64,000 bases of DNA. Origin: Flavobacterium collinsii (GTDB lineage: Bacteria > Bacteroidota > Bacteroidia > Flavobacteriales > Flavobacteriaceae). Where the stretch lies: NCBI RefSeq assembly GCF_902804485.1, contig NZ_CADCST010000077.1, positions 62,001-126,000 of the forward strand, written 5' to 3'. Below, in pieces: positions 55,312-62,710 of the stretch. Under the pieces are notes generated by a model that saw only the letters and a list, made by a program, of their open reading frames with translations, was not told the DNA's origin and ran no database searches. Position numbers and translations under genes: made by a program. The stretch's first letter is position 1. Each line of letters starts with the position of its first letter.

Positions 55312-55490
55312 CTACTAAAACAAAGCTTCAGAGAAATCTGGAGCTTTTTTGTTTTGTTCACGAACGGGACGCTCGAGCCAGCTGGGAGATTGAACAATCT
55401 ATTTTTTCATTTACCAAATCATCCCAAATGCAAAACCATCTTTCCATTAAACCTATTGCCCAAATCCGTTATAGTAACTGTTATGCCCAG
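55312..55490. repeat. Cassette repeat A (hairpin segment plus half site)
   Basis: The left part is a terminator-like hairpin (AAGCTTCAGA-GAAA-TCTGGAGCTT then T run, 55323-55350) and GAGCCAGCTGGGAGA, a stretch like a tRNA D-arm. The right part is the conserved repeat half (TTTACCAAATCATCCCAAAT ... ACTGTTATGCCC). Nearly the same 180 bases recur at 58623. The palindrome's other half (TAACGTCCCGCTACTA) is absent here. Marks the left edge of the array. Confidence 0.7.
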
Positions 55491-55499
55491 TTATTCTCG

Positions 55500-56639
55500 T
55501 TATTTGGTAGGTTTTGAAGTTGCCGTCGGTTTAACTTTTTCTTCAAGAATATCTATTACACTTTTCTTCAAATCATCATATTTTAAGTTGTCATTAAAAC
55601 CAATGTTAAATGTTGAATGTGTATCTCCTTTTGTTCGGCAGAGTAAATATTTTACTCCACCTTGCTCTACTGAAATTGGAGAATATTCTGTCTGAATTCT
55701 ATATTCAACTTTATCGTTTTGATTTACAACATAGAACAAATGTTTGTTATATATGTCTTTTGAACCTTCTTCATATCTTTCGAAAACTTGGATTAATTTG
55801 TCATTCCATTTGAATTGGTCGAAACAAAACATATCTTTTAAATTGTCTTTTAATTGTTTTTTCTTGTGTGCTTCATACAGTTTATCTTTGTATGGTTTTG
55901 CTTTGTCATACTCTTTTCTATAATAATATATTTGAATAAGTTTAGCATAAGTGTGATAGTCTTCGGAATCTAATTGCAAAAGTTCAACAAAAGCGGGTTC
56001 AGCTTTTTCATAGTTACCTTTTAGAGATTCAAGAAGTCCAATGTTAAATAATGCATTTATGTATGAATTAGATTTTTTGTCAATTTTTGATTTTGCTATA
56101 TAAAATGCCTCTAGAGCTCTATCGTTATTTTTCTGGTCAGAGTAAATTTGAGCTATAAATGAATAAGGTCTATCAGGGCAATTCTTTTGTTCCGTAGCCT
56201 TTTTGTATGCTTCTAGTGCTAAATCTATTTTTTCTAAATTATAATAGGAATCTCCAAGTCCGCTATAAAATTCTGCATCATCCGATTTTAAATTAATTGC
56301 TGATTGAAAACTTTTTACAGCATCATCATATTTTTGCATATAATTTAAAGTGGATGCCTTAATGTAAAATGATGCAGGGTCTTTCGAATCTTTGTTTATG
56401 GAGAAATCCATAAACTTAATGCAGTTATTATCGTCTTCTTTCATATAATAAGCTAGTCCAATATAATACAATGATTTTGCTGAGTAGTCTTTAGATTTAG
56501 AAGCGTATTGCTCAACAATTTTGTCGAATTGTTTATTGTCAGATAAAGTTTTTAGCTCTGTAGTTAATTTGTCTTGAGCAAAAATTGTCAAGTTAGAAAT
56601 TGTCAGAATGAGTGTTACTAAAATGTTTTTAATTTTCAT
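55500..56639 (-). CDS. TPR repeat protein, cassette gene 1
   Basis: 379 residues with a signal peptide (ILVTLILTISNLTIFAQ). At least six TPR units run from about 45 to 260 (for example ASFYIKASTLNYMQKYDDAV and AEFYSGLGDSYYNLEKIDLA), and a C-terminal domain of ~110 residues (VEYRIQTEYSPISVEQGG) follows. Probably a periplasmic scaffold or binding protein; no enzyme motif. The stop codon is 10 bases from repeat A and the start is 32 bases from repeat B, as expected of a one-gene cassette. Confidence 0.75.
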   Translation of the reverse strand: MKIKNILVTLILTISNLTIFAQDKLTTELKTLSDNKQFDKIVEQYASKSKDYSAKSLYYIGLAYYMKEDDNNCIKFMDFSINKDSKDPASFYIKASTLNYMQKYDDAVKSFQSAINLKSDDAEFYSGLGDSYYNLEKIDLALEAYKKATEQKNCPDRPYSFIAQIYSDQKNNDRALEAFYIAKSKIDKKSNSYINALFNIGLLESLKGNYEKAEPAFVELLQLDSEDYHTYAKLIQIYYYRKEYDKAKPYKDKLYEAHKKKQLKDNLKDMFCFDQFKWNDKLIQVFERYEEGSKDIYNKHLFYVVNQNDKVEYRIQTEYSPISVEQGGVKYLLCRTKGDTHSTFNIGFNDNLKYDDLKKSVIDILEEKVKPTATSKPTK

Positions 56640-56670
56640 TATGTGTCATTATGTTGTTATTTTTATAATC

Positions 56671-56809
56671 GGACATAACGTCCCGCTACTACATCTGGTT
56701 TGAGGCTAAATCAAGCTCATTATTTGGATTTACCAAATCATCCCAAATACAAAACCATCTTTCCATTAAGCCTATTACCCAAATCCATTTTAGTAGCTGT
56801 TATATGCCG
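56671..56809. repeat. Cassette repeat B (attC-like palindrome)
   Basis: 139 bases. The outer arms pair: ACATAACGTCCCGCTACTAC at the left with TAGTAGCTGTTATATGCC at the right, with an asymmetric bulge (GTCCC against AG) as in integron attC sites. The interior is TTGGATTTACCAAATC ... TTAAGCCTATTACCCAAATC. The TAA stop of the rhomboid gene lies inside its right arm. No sign of coding. Confidence 0.8.
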
Positions 56810-58356
56810 TTTTTTTGTACTTCATCTAGCTTGTATAATACTATTCCAATTAATGCTCCACTTAAAAGCCCACCAATATGAGCTGCATTGTCAATTCCTC
56901 CTGTCAAACCCCAAAGTAAATTTATACCTACATAAATTCCAATCATTATCAAAATTCCTTTTTTATCACCCACCGGAAAAGCATTAGTTAAAAGTAGTCC
57001 CAATATTGCGCCATAAAGTCCAAAAATTGCGCCTGACGCTCCAACACTTGTTGTGTTAGAATACCACCAAATACTAGCTAGACTTCCACAAAGTCCGCAA
57101 AGAATATACAAGATGAAATACTTTTTTCGCCCAAGTAAAGGTTCTACAAAAATTGCTGCAATTACAAGCCCAGAAATGTTCAAAATTAAGTGCATAATAC
57201 CTCCGTGCAAAAACATACTCGTCAATAATCTCCACCATTCTCCACCAGTTGTTTCAAGTCGTCTATTTCCGCCCCATTCAAGTAATTCTATTCCGTTTGG
57301 AGATATTATATCAATTCCAGAGAAAACCATTAATAAAAACACAAGAATATTTAAGTCTAAAATTACTGAAGTTGCAAAATGGTCTCCTTTCGGGACAAGG
57401 TAATTAAGCATATCAACCAAGTCGTCTTGTTTTTGCTTTTTACCCGATAAAAACCTTTTTCTTTCTGTTTCACTATATCGAGGCCAAATTAAAGAAAATA
57501 ATAAAACACCTATACCAATACCAAATGAGCCAAAAATCCAAGCAAATTTGTTTCCATTTCTTTCTTCAAATTTTTCTTTAATTGGCTCTAAGACGATAAA
57601 ATTTTTATTTGCTTTTTGCTTTATTCTCGATTCAATAGCTTTTAAATAATTTATTCGGTCATCAGATGTTGGTATTCTTTCAAAATGATCTAATGACTGA
57701 AAATCATATTTATTCATTTTCTCAATACATTCAGCATAAAACACTTCATATTTATTTTCTTTTTCTTCATTACTAATTTTATTACTAATTTGTTCATTAA
57801 AATCTACACCATACCAATATTTTGGAATTGTATTGATTTTTTCTAATGTGTTTTTAACGATTGGCGTAACGAAGAATATGTGAAAATTAAGATATTGATT
57901 GTATTTTCCACTCTGTCTGAAGTCAGTATATGAGCCTCCATAATATTTTGCAACAGAAAATTTTTCAACCTTATAATATCTTGATTTTTCTACTTTTTCT
58001 ATATCGGTAATTGTCGATAATTTTTGGAGTTTACCAGTTGCAGTTGTTAAATAACTTTGTGAAACCATAAGACAAGCAATGATTGTTCCAGCTGATAAAA
58101 TTTGGAAAAAGAAACGTCCATTATCGTTGTCTTTTTTAAAGATTAGAATTCGGAATCTAGGTCTTAACCAAATTAAAATTGGTATCCAAGGTAATCCCAT
58201 TGGAAGCCATAAACACCAAACTTCTTCTTTTATGTCAATAATGTCATATTGAATAACAAAAATCCAACGAAAAAGATAAAGTCCAACTATTGTCGAAAAA
58301 GCAATTATGATAAATGTCGGGAGTATGTGTTTAAGCTTTGTTAAGTATGTTTCCAA
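56800..58356 (-). CDS. Rhomboid family intramembrane serine protease, cassette gene 2
   Basis: 518 residues from a TTG start. An N-terminal ~300-residue region with three membrane helices and a periplasmic or cytosolic insert precedes the rhomboid core. The core carries HGGIMHLILNISGLVIAA, the catalytic serine in GASGAIFGLYGAILG and the catalytic His in AAHIGGLLSGALIG. The enzyme cuts membrane proteins within the bilayer. The long N-terminal extension is unusual. The stop codon lies in repeat B and the start is 42 bases from repeat C. Confidence 0.88.
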   Translation of the reverse strand: METYLTKLKHILPTFIIIAFSTIVGLYLFRWIFVIQYDIIDIKEEVWCLWLPMGLPWIPILIWLRPRFRILIFKKDNDNGRFFFQILSAGTIIACLMVSQSYLTTATGKLQKLSTITDIEKVEKSRYYKVEKFSVAKYYGGSYTDFRQSGKYNQYLNFHIFFVTPIVKNTLEKINTIPKYWYGVDFNEQISNKISNEEKENKYEVFYAECIEKMNKYDFQSLDHFERIPTSDDRINYLKAIESRIKQKANKNFIVLEPIKEKFEERNGNKFAWIFGSFGIGIGVLLFSLIWPRYSETERKRFLSGKKQKQDDLVDMLNYLVPKGDHFATSVILDLNILVFLLMVFSGIDIISPNGIELLEWGGNRRLETTGGEWWRLLTSMFLHGGIMHLILNISGLVIAAIFVEPLLGRKKYFILYILCGLCGSLASIWWYSNTTSVGASGAIFGLYGAILGLLLTNAFPVGDKKGILIMIGIYVGINLLWGLTGGIDNAAHIGGLLSGALIGIVLYKLDEVQKNGI

Positions 58357-58397
58357 TTTTCTGCTTTTTGTAAATTTTTCTGGTTTTCGCTTATGAT

Positions 58398-58532
58398 GGC
58401 ATATAACGTCCCCTACTAAAGAGGTTTTAGGACTAAATTAAGCCCTATTTTCGGATTTGCCAAATCATCGCAAATACAAAACTATCTTTCCATTAAGCCT
58501 ATTGCTCAAATCCGTTGTAGTAGCTGTTAATA
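58398..58532. repeat. Cassette repeat C (attC-like palindrome)
   Basis: 135 bases: GGCATATAACGTCCCCTACTA at the left pairs with TAGTAGCTGTTAATAG at the right. The interior (TTCGGATTTGCCAAATCATC, TTAAGCCTATTGCTCAAATC) is close to repeats B and E. Confidence 0.8.
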
Positions 58533-58622
58533 GATTATATTTACAAACGAATTTTGGAAAGTAAACTATAAATAAGACTTAACTCCGCCGCGGACACAGG
58601 TTCGAGTCGCCGCCGCGGCGAA
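58533..58622. other. Gene-free interval with tRNA T-arm-like sequence
   Basis: Only 90 bases between repeats C and D. Contains GGTTCGAGTC (T-loop-like) within CCGCCGCGG-type duplications, next to the terminator hairpin of repeat D. May be a degraded tRNA 3' end. No gene. Confidence 0.4.
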
Positions 58623-58806
58623 CTACTAAAGCAAAGCTTCAGAGAAATCTGGAGCTTTTTTGTTTTGTTCACGAGCGGGACGCTCGAGCCAACTGGGAGA
58701 TTATCAATGAACAATCTATTTTTTCATTTACCAAATCATCCCCAATACAAAAAAACTTTCCACTAAGCCTATTGCCCAAATCCGTTGTAGTAACTGTTAG
58801 TGGCTG
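58623..58806. repeat. Cassette repeat D (copy of repeat A)
   Basis: Direct copy of repeat A, about 90% identical: the same AAGCTTCAGA hairpin with T run, GAGCCAACTGGGAGA, and right half ending GTAGTAACTGTTAGTGGC. The stop codon of cassette gene 3 lies in its right end. The two copies flank genes 1 and 2 (3.3 kb apart). Confidence 0.75.
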
Positions 58807-59354
58807 TTCTTGTTGATTTCTTTTTTAGATAATATTATTAAGATTAAAATATTGCAAAGTAAAATGTAATACCCATATCTTATGTTATTCATAATAACAA
58901 TTCCATATTTGGCTAGAAGTATTAGCATTGAACAGATCAATAATCCTAAATTTAATAATGAGAATATATAAACTTTAGTTAAACACTCTTTTAAAGCGAA
59001 AAATAATACAAGAATGGATAACAAAATAAAAAAAGTAAAACATAATGTTGGAAAAAGTGTCCAATCTTTAAAATCTTCAATTGCTAATTTGCGAAAGCCA
59101 GAAAATCCCAATTCATAGGCATTTTCTGTCCATTGTTTTCTCACTTGCTCCAATTCAAGATTTCTTTTTTGTTGGGCCAAATGATTTAAAGAATCATTTT
59201 TAAATTTTAGAGTTTCGGCACTTAAAGTAGAATCAATAATTATTTCGTCTTCATGATATCTTTTAGGGATTGAATTATCTGAACACGTTTGAAAGCACGG
59301 AAATGTGCAAACAATAAATATAGAAATAGAAAAAAATTTAATTAGTTTCTTCAT
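58797..59354 (-). CDS. Hypothetical lipoprotein with C-terminal membrane helices, cassette gene 3
   Basis: 185 residues from ATG 59354 (MKKLIKFFSISIFIVCTF); the frame is open upstream. Lipobox FQTCSD near 24. A charged helical region (FKNDSLNHLAQQKRNLELEQ) leads to three hydrophobic helices (LCFTFFILLSILVLFFAL, SLLNLGLLICSMLILLA, YILLCNILILIIL). No family recognised. Stop in repeat D; start 19 bases from repeat E. Confidence 0.6.
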   Translation of the reverse strand: MKKLIKFFSISIFIVCTFPCFQTCSDNSIPKRYHEDEIIIDSTLSAETLKFKNDSLNHLAQQKRNLELEQVRKQWTENAYELGFSGFRKLAIEDFKDWTLFPTLCFTFFILLSILVLFFALKECLTKVYIFSLLNLGLLICSMLILLAKYGIVIMNNIRYGYYILLCNILILIILSKKEINKNSH

Positions 59355-59372
59355 ACTGAATTTGTTTGAAAT

Positions 59373-59526
59373 AGCCACTAACGTCTTGCTACTGCAGCGG
59401 GTTTGTGACTAAATTAAGATCATACTTCTGATTTACCAAATCATCCCAAATACAAAACCAACTTTCCATTAAGCCTATTACCCAAATCCGTTGTAGCTGT
59501 AGTTGTAGTTGCTGTTATGCCTTCGG
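59373..59526. repeat. Cassette repeat E (attC-like palindrome)
   Basis: Left arm CACTAACGTCTTGCTACTGCAG, right arm GTAGTTGCTGTTATGCC, interior like B and C. The right side has a short expansion (TTGTAGCTGTAGTTGTAGTTGC), suggesting slippage. Confidence 0.75.
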
Positions 59527-59973
59527 TTATTTCGCTACAATTATTTTCGGTTTCGCTTCCGCACTGATTAAGCAGGAAGTTTTTTTTTAATATTCTCTGA
59601 TATATATTGAAAGCAGTTTTAGTGTAAGTTCAAATTGAGCTTACTCCTCCTAAGAGTTTCAGCTCAGTTTACTAGTTTTTAAATCTGATTGTGACATCAA
59701 ATTTAATCTTTACAAACTTCCTTACTATCCTTAGGAGTAAGCTTACTCCAAAAATTGTCAACATAAAATGCGATTATTTTTTGTCGGTAAGCGACCAACC
59801 TCTTACGGTTTCCGATAAACACTTTGTTATTCACCAATTAATCAAAAGTAAAACAACAAGCCTTACTCTGGTTTGATTAATTGTTACGTTAGCGGTCAAT
59901 TAACGCAGGTACTTTCAATATTTTTAATGAACTTAATTTGTAATATTTTGGTTTAGTTCGGTTTTTTAACTGA
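59527..59973. other. Gene-free cassette interval, 447 bases
   Basis: Between repeats E and F. No frame with a sensible start or protein-like composition. Includes a repeated GAGTAAGCTTACTC palindrome-like segment near 59730. Could be a cassette that carries an RNA or has lost its gene. Confidence 0.4.
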
Positions 59974-60106
59974 GGCATAACGTTCCGCGGCTTCACGCTG
60001 TAGCGGCAAATTTAGCAAAAAATATTACAAGAAAGTCGAAATAGGAATGTACTAAGTATTTTCCAAGAAAAACAAAACGAGCTATGGCGTGAAACCGCTG
60101 TTAGGC
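59974..60106. repeat. Cassette repeat F (different attC-like sequence, same fold)
   Basis: 133 bases. Arms GCATAACGTTCCGCGGCTTCACGC and, at the right, GGCGTGAAACCGCTGTTAGGC pair with the same bulge pattern, but the interior shares no sequence with the other repeats. Fits an attC-like site of another family captured in the same array. Confidence 0.7.
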
Positions 60107-60112
60107 AACGTT

Positions 60113-60721
60113 TTATTTTAATTTAAAAAGTTTCCAGAGATCAAACTTTCCTTTTTTTTCAACTTTTATTTTGTCGTTTGACTTTTCAAATGGGTTTTCA
60201 AATGTGATTATTTCAACTTTATCGGGTCTATTTTTTACTACAGTTCCGTAACGATTTGGCCAGTTTGAATTAATTTTCTCAAACTTACCAATGGATAACA
60301 TTGTCTCTAGTATTGTTATACCATCTTTGTAATTATCATTTATCACTAGTGGGATTGGAAAACATCCAGGAGTCGACTTTATGTATTGAGTGAAGAAATA
60401 AGGATCTAGGTCACCAAATTCTAATCCAAAGACAATAGAAACTTCAATATATTGATTTGTAACAACATTTTCAAAGGCACAGTGAAAACCATGAAAAAAA
60501 AATTTCCAGTTATTCATTTTTCCACTTTGCCCATTCTTTTGCCAATATTTGACAAAAGCTAAATAGGGAAGCTCATTTGAAATGTCAATCTTTAAAAACT
60601 CTTCTAACTCAAAGATTAATTGGGTAGCAAGTTCTCGATACTCTAAAGCACATTTCTCAAAGAAAACTTGATTTACTTCAACTTCTTCCGGAGTTATTAA
60701 TTTTTTGTTTGAATTGTCCAA
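60113..60721 (-). CDS. Hypothetical protein, cassette gene 4
   Basis: 202 residues from a TTG start; no in-frame ATG nearby. Soluble. A central segment NNWKFFFHGFHCAFENVVTN followed by QYIEVSIVFGLEFGDLDPYF resembles the DUF6896 pattern (W...HG..C.F.N..T.Q.IE), which I mention only as a resemblance. The C-terminus is basic and charged (KSNDKIKVEKKGKFDLWKLF). The stop is 7 bases from repeat F and the start 22 bases from repeat G. Confidence 0.6.
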   Translation of the reverse strand: MDNSNKKLITPEEVEVNQVFFEKCALEYRELATQLIFELEEFLKIDISNELPYLAFVKYWQKNGQSGKMNNWKFFFHGFHCAFENVVTNQYIEVSIVFGLEFGDLDPYFFTQYIKSTPGCFPIPLVINDNYKDGITILETMLSIGKFEKINSNWPNRYGTVVKNRPDKVEIITFENPFEKSNDKIKVEKKGKFDLWKLFKLK

Positions 60722-60742
60722 TTTCTTTCTTAAGTGAATGTT

Positions 60743-60850
60743 GTCTAACGTCCCGCTACTACAACGTGTTTGGGACCAAATTAAGCCTATTCTTCGGATT
60801 TGCCAAATCTTCCAAATACAAAATCATAATTAAATTAAGCTAATTACCTG
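60743..60850. repeat. Cassette repeat G (left half, degraded right half)
   Basis: Left arm GTCTAACGTCCCGCTACTAC and the interior TTCGGATTTGCCAAATCTTC are intact; the right arm is lost and replaced by a hairpin terminator (GCAAAGTC/GACTTTGC then T run, 60855-60880). Confidence 0.65.
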
Positions 60851-60854
60851 CTAC

Positions 60855-60880
60855 GCAAAGTCTGCTGACTTTGCATTTTT
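60855..60880 (+). terminator. Terminator-like hairpin next to repeat G
   Basis: 8-bp stem GCAAAGTC-TGCT-GACTTTGC followed by ATTTTT. Confidence 0.5.
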
Positions 60881-60990
60881 AACCATTAGTTCTCATAAAC
60901 CTTAAACTGTATAAATCTCCCGACTTTCCTTAATTCTATTTATATTAATAGTCATTTCCAAATTACATCTTCTACAAGAAAACTTAATCA

Positions 60991-61059
60991 CTTTGCGGGT
61001 GCTAAGTCAGAGACATTCGAACAGCGTTGCAGATGAACACTTCGCATAGCGGAGGTGCG
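60991..61059. repeat. Dispersed repeat, copy 1
   Basis: CTTTGCGGGTG...AAGTCAGAGACATTC ... TTGCAG.TGAACACTTCGCATA recurs at 62448-62513 with few differences. Part of it (GGTGCxAAGTxAGAGACA) is repeated again at about 61053. Unknown identity, outside the palindromic repeat family. Confidence 0.6.
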
Positions 61060-61140
61060 AAGTTAGAGACACTTGCACAGCTAGTGCGACAAATTTATTT
61101 TTTATAATAACTCTTCGAAGAGCGGGTATTATTGGCTTGC

Positions 61141-61470
61141 TTAGTTAGCCATTTTATAATTATTGATAAATTCAAATTGCTTATTCTTTTTTCTCTTTCT
61201 AAAAACTCTATACTCCCAGGATTTCTGTTTTTTTGAAATTGAATCTCCAACATATAATTTGAATGTATCTAAAACTGTAACGTGAATTTCTAAATCATTA
61301 ACTAAAAAATATTCGCAAGTCCTTTTTTGCCAGTTGTTACTATCAATAATTTTCGATTCAATTTTAGAATTATAAAATCTTTGTCTTTATCGATTTCCAA
61401 TAAAACTAAAAATGCATAATATAATAAAAGGTATGGCTAATATAAAGAAGGATCTTTTTTTAAGTTTCAT
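61141..61470 (-). pseudogene. Cassette gene 5, interrupted by a stop codon
   Basis: From ATG 61470: MKLKKRSFFILAIPFIILCI (signal or anchor), then TAA at 61389-61387 in codon 28, after which the same frame is open for 81 codons (FYNSKIESKIIDSNNWQKRT, FLVNDLEIHVTVLDTFKLYV, then a basic tail and KMAN) to 61141. No other stop. Codes for a small exported protein of about 109 residues once intact. Lies between repeats G and H, on the same strand as the other cassette genes. No family known to me. Confidence 0.6.
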
Positions 61471-61524
61471 TTTATTTACTGCAAAATTTAAAAGTTTTCA
61501 TCCTCAAAGTTTTGAAATGTCTGT

Positions 61525-61645
61525 CACTACGTCCCAGTACTACAAGCGGTTTACGGGTTTTGAAACTGAGTATTTTCGGCTTAACAAAAATAGATATAAA
61601 AACGATAATTCCACTAAATTAATAAATCGCTTGTAACGGTGGTTG
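61525..61645. repeat. Cassette repeat H (palindromic)
   Basis: Left CACTACGTCCCAGTACTACAAG resembles the CGTCCCGCTACTAC arms of B, C and G in its first half. TACAAGCG (61541) pairs with CGCTTGTA (61628). The interior is unrelated to the others. Right edge of the visible array. Confidence 0.55.
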
Positions 61646-61945
61646 TAAATATTAGTAGATAGGCCATATATCTTCAATTTTGTGCTTTTTTTATTCTGCT
61701 ACTTTTTAGCAGATTATTTTCTGAATTTATAATTTCGGTTAAACAATTGTAATATATTTTTTCTTTGTTTTTCAAGATTAACCCCGCTGCGCATTCTATG
61801 ATAAAAAACAAATAATATCATTAAACATTTTAAAAAGCGAGAAGTTTTCTCTATTTATTTTCTATAAATTTGACTGTACTTACAAAAACAAATCTGCTAA
61901 TAATTTTAGCAAACACTTCTAAATTATTCATCTTAAATATAACCA
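61646..61945. other. Intergenic region, 300 bases
   Basis: AT-rich spacer without a gene or clear structure before the plus-strand GNAT gene. Confidence 0.4.
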
Positions 61946-62446
61946 ATGTCTACTCTTTATCAAAGCCCAAGAATTATTATTCGCGAATTTTTACCTCGAG
62001 AGCAACAAACATTTTTAAATCTTTTTAAAGACAATCAAGTTACACAATACCTTCCTGATACTTCACTAGAAAGATATGTAGAAATGTTTAATGAATTGCT
62101 TGAAAACTATGAAAAGAAAAATCTTAGTCGATGGGCGATATTTGACACTACAAATAATAATTTCGTAGGAATGTGTGTTGCTCGTATTTTTATACATAAC
62201 ATAAACCAAATAGAAATTGGCTATGTACTCAGTAGGGAATATTGGGGAAAAGGTATTGCTACAGAAGTATGCAAAGCAATAACACAATATAGTTTTGCAA
62301 ATACAAATACAAAAGAAGTTGTTGCTATAACAGATCTCAATAACACCGGATCACAAAATGTACTGCAAAAGGCCGGATTTGAACGATTAAATAATCTGAT
62401 AAGAAATGAAGAAGAGCTAGCTTATTTTAAGATAGAAAGATTATAA
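61946..62446 (+). CDS. GNAT family N-acetyltransferase (RimJ/RimL type)
   Basis: 166 residues. IIIREFLPREQQTFLNLF at the N-terminus, IEIGYVLSREYWGKGIATEV near 95-115 with the acetyl-CoA loop R/Q-x-x-G-x-G/A (REYWGKGIA), and TDLNNTGSQNVLQKAGFERL near 130-150. Substrate unknown; could acetylate a protein N-terminus, an amine or an antibiotic. First plus-strand gene beyond the array. Confidence 0.85.
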   Translation: MSTLYQSPRIIIREFLPREQQTFLNLFKDNQVTQYLPDTSLERYVEMFNELLENYEKKNLSRWAIFDTTNNNFVGMCVARIFIHNINQIEIGYVLSREYWGKGIATEVCKAITQYSFANTNTKEVVAITDLNNTGSQNVLQKAGFERLNNLIRNEEELAYFKIERL

Positions 62447-62447
62447 T

Positions 62448-62513
62448 CTTTGCGGGTGTGAAGTCAGAGACATTCATAGCATTGCAGTTGAACACTTCGC
62501 ATAATGGGAGGTA
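62448..62513. repeat. Dispersed repeat, copy 2
   Basis: Second copy of the element at 60991 (CTTTGCGGGTGTGAAGTCAG ... GAACACTTCGCATAATGG), just after the GNAT stop codon. Confidence 0.6.
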
Positions 62514-62710
62514 ACCAGGAATCAAATTAAAAATACTGCTGATAAAAATTCTACTGTGGCTTTATTACCTCCATTTTCACTGATGTAATTGCAATTTATA
62601 ATTTAGCAATGTTGTCAGTTCTTTTTAATTAAAAACTTTTACCAGCACTAAGTTTTGCAAATAAATAACATACTTTTGGATTAACTAAAACCTTATTTAT
62701 AAAACTAAAA

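Noticed and set aside
55131..55397. 88-residue minus-strand ORF across repeat A
   Set aside because: Half of it lies in the repeat and terminator hairpin; composition is not protein-like.
58588..58625. Intact tRNA gene
   Set aside because: Only a T-loop-like GGTTCGAGTC is seen; T-stem pairing fails and no anticodon or acceptor stem can be built.
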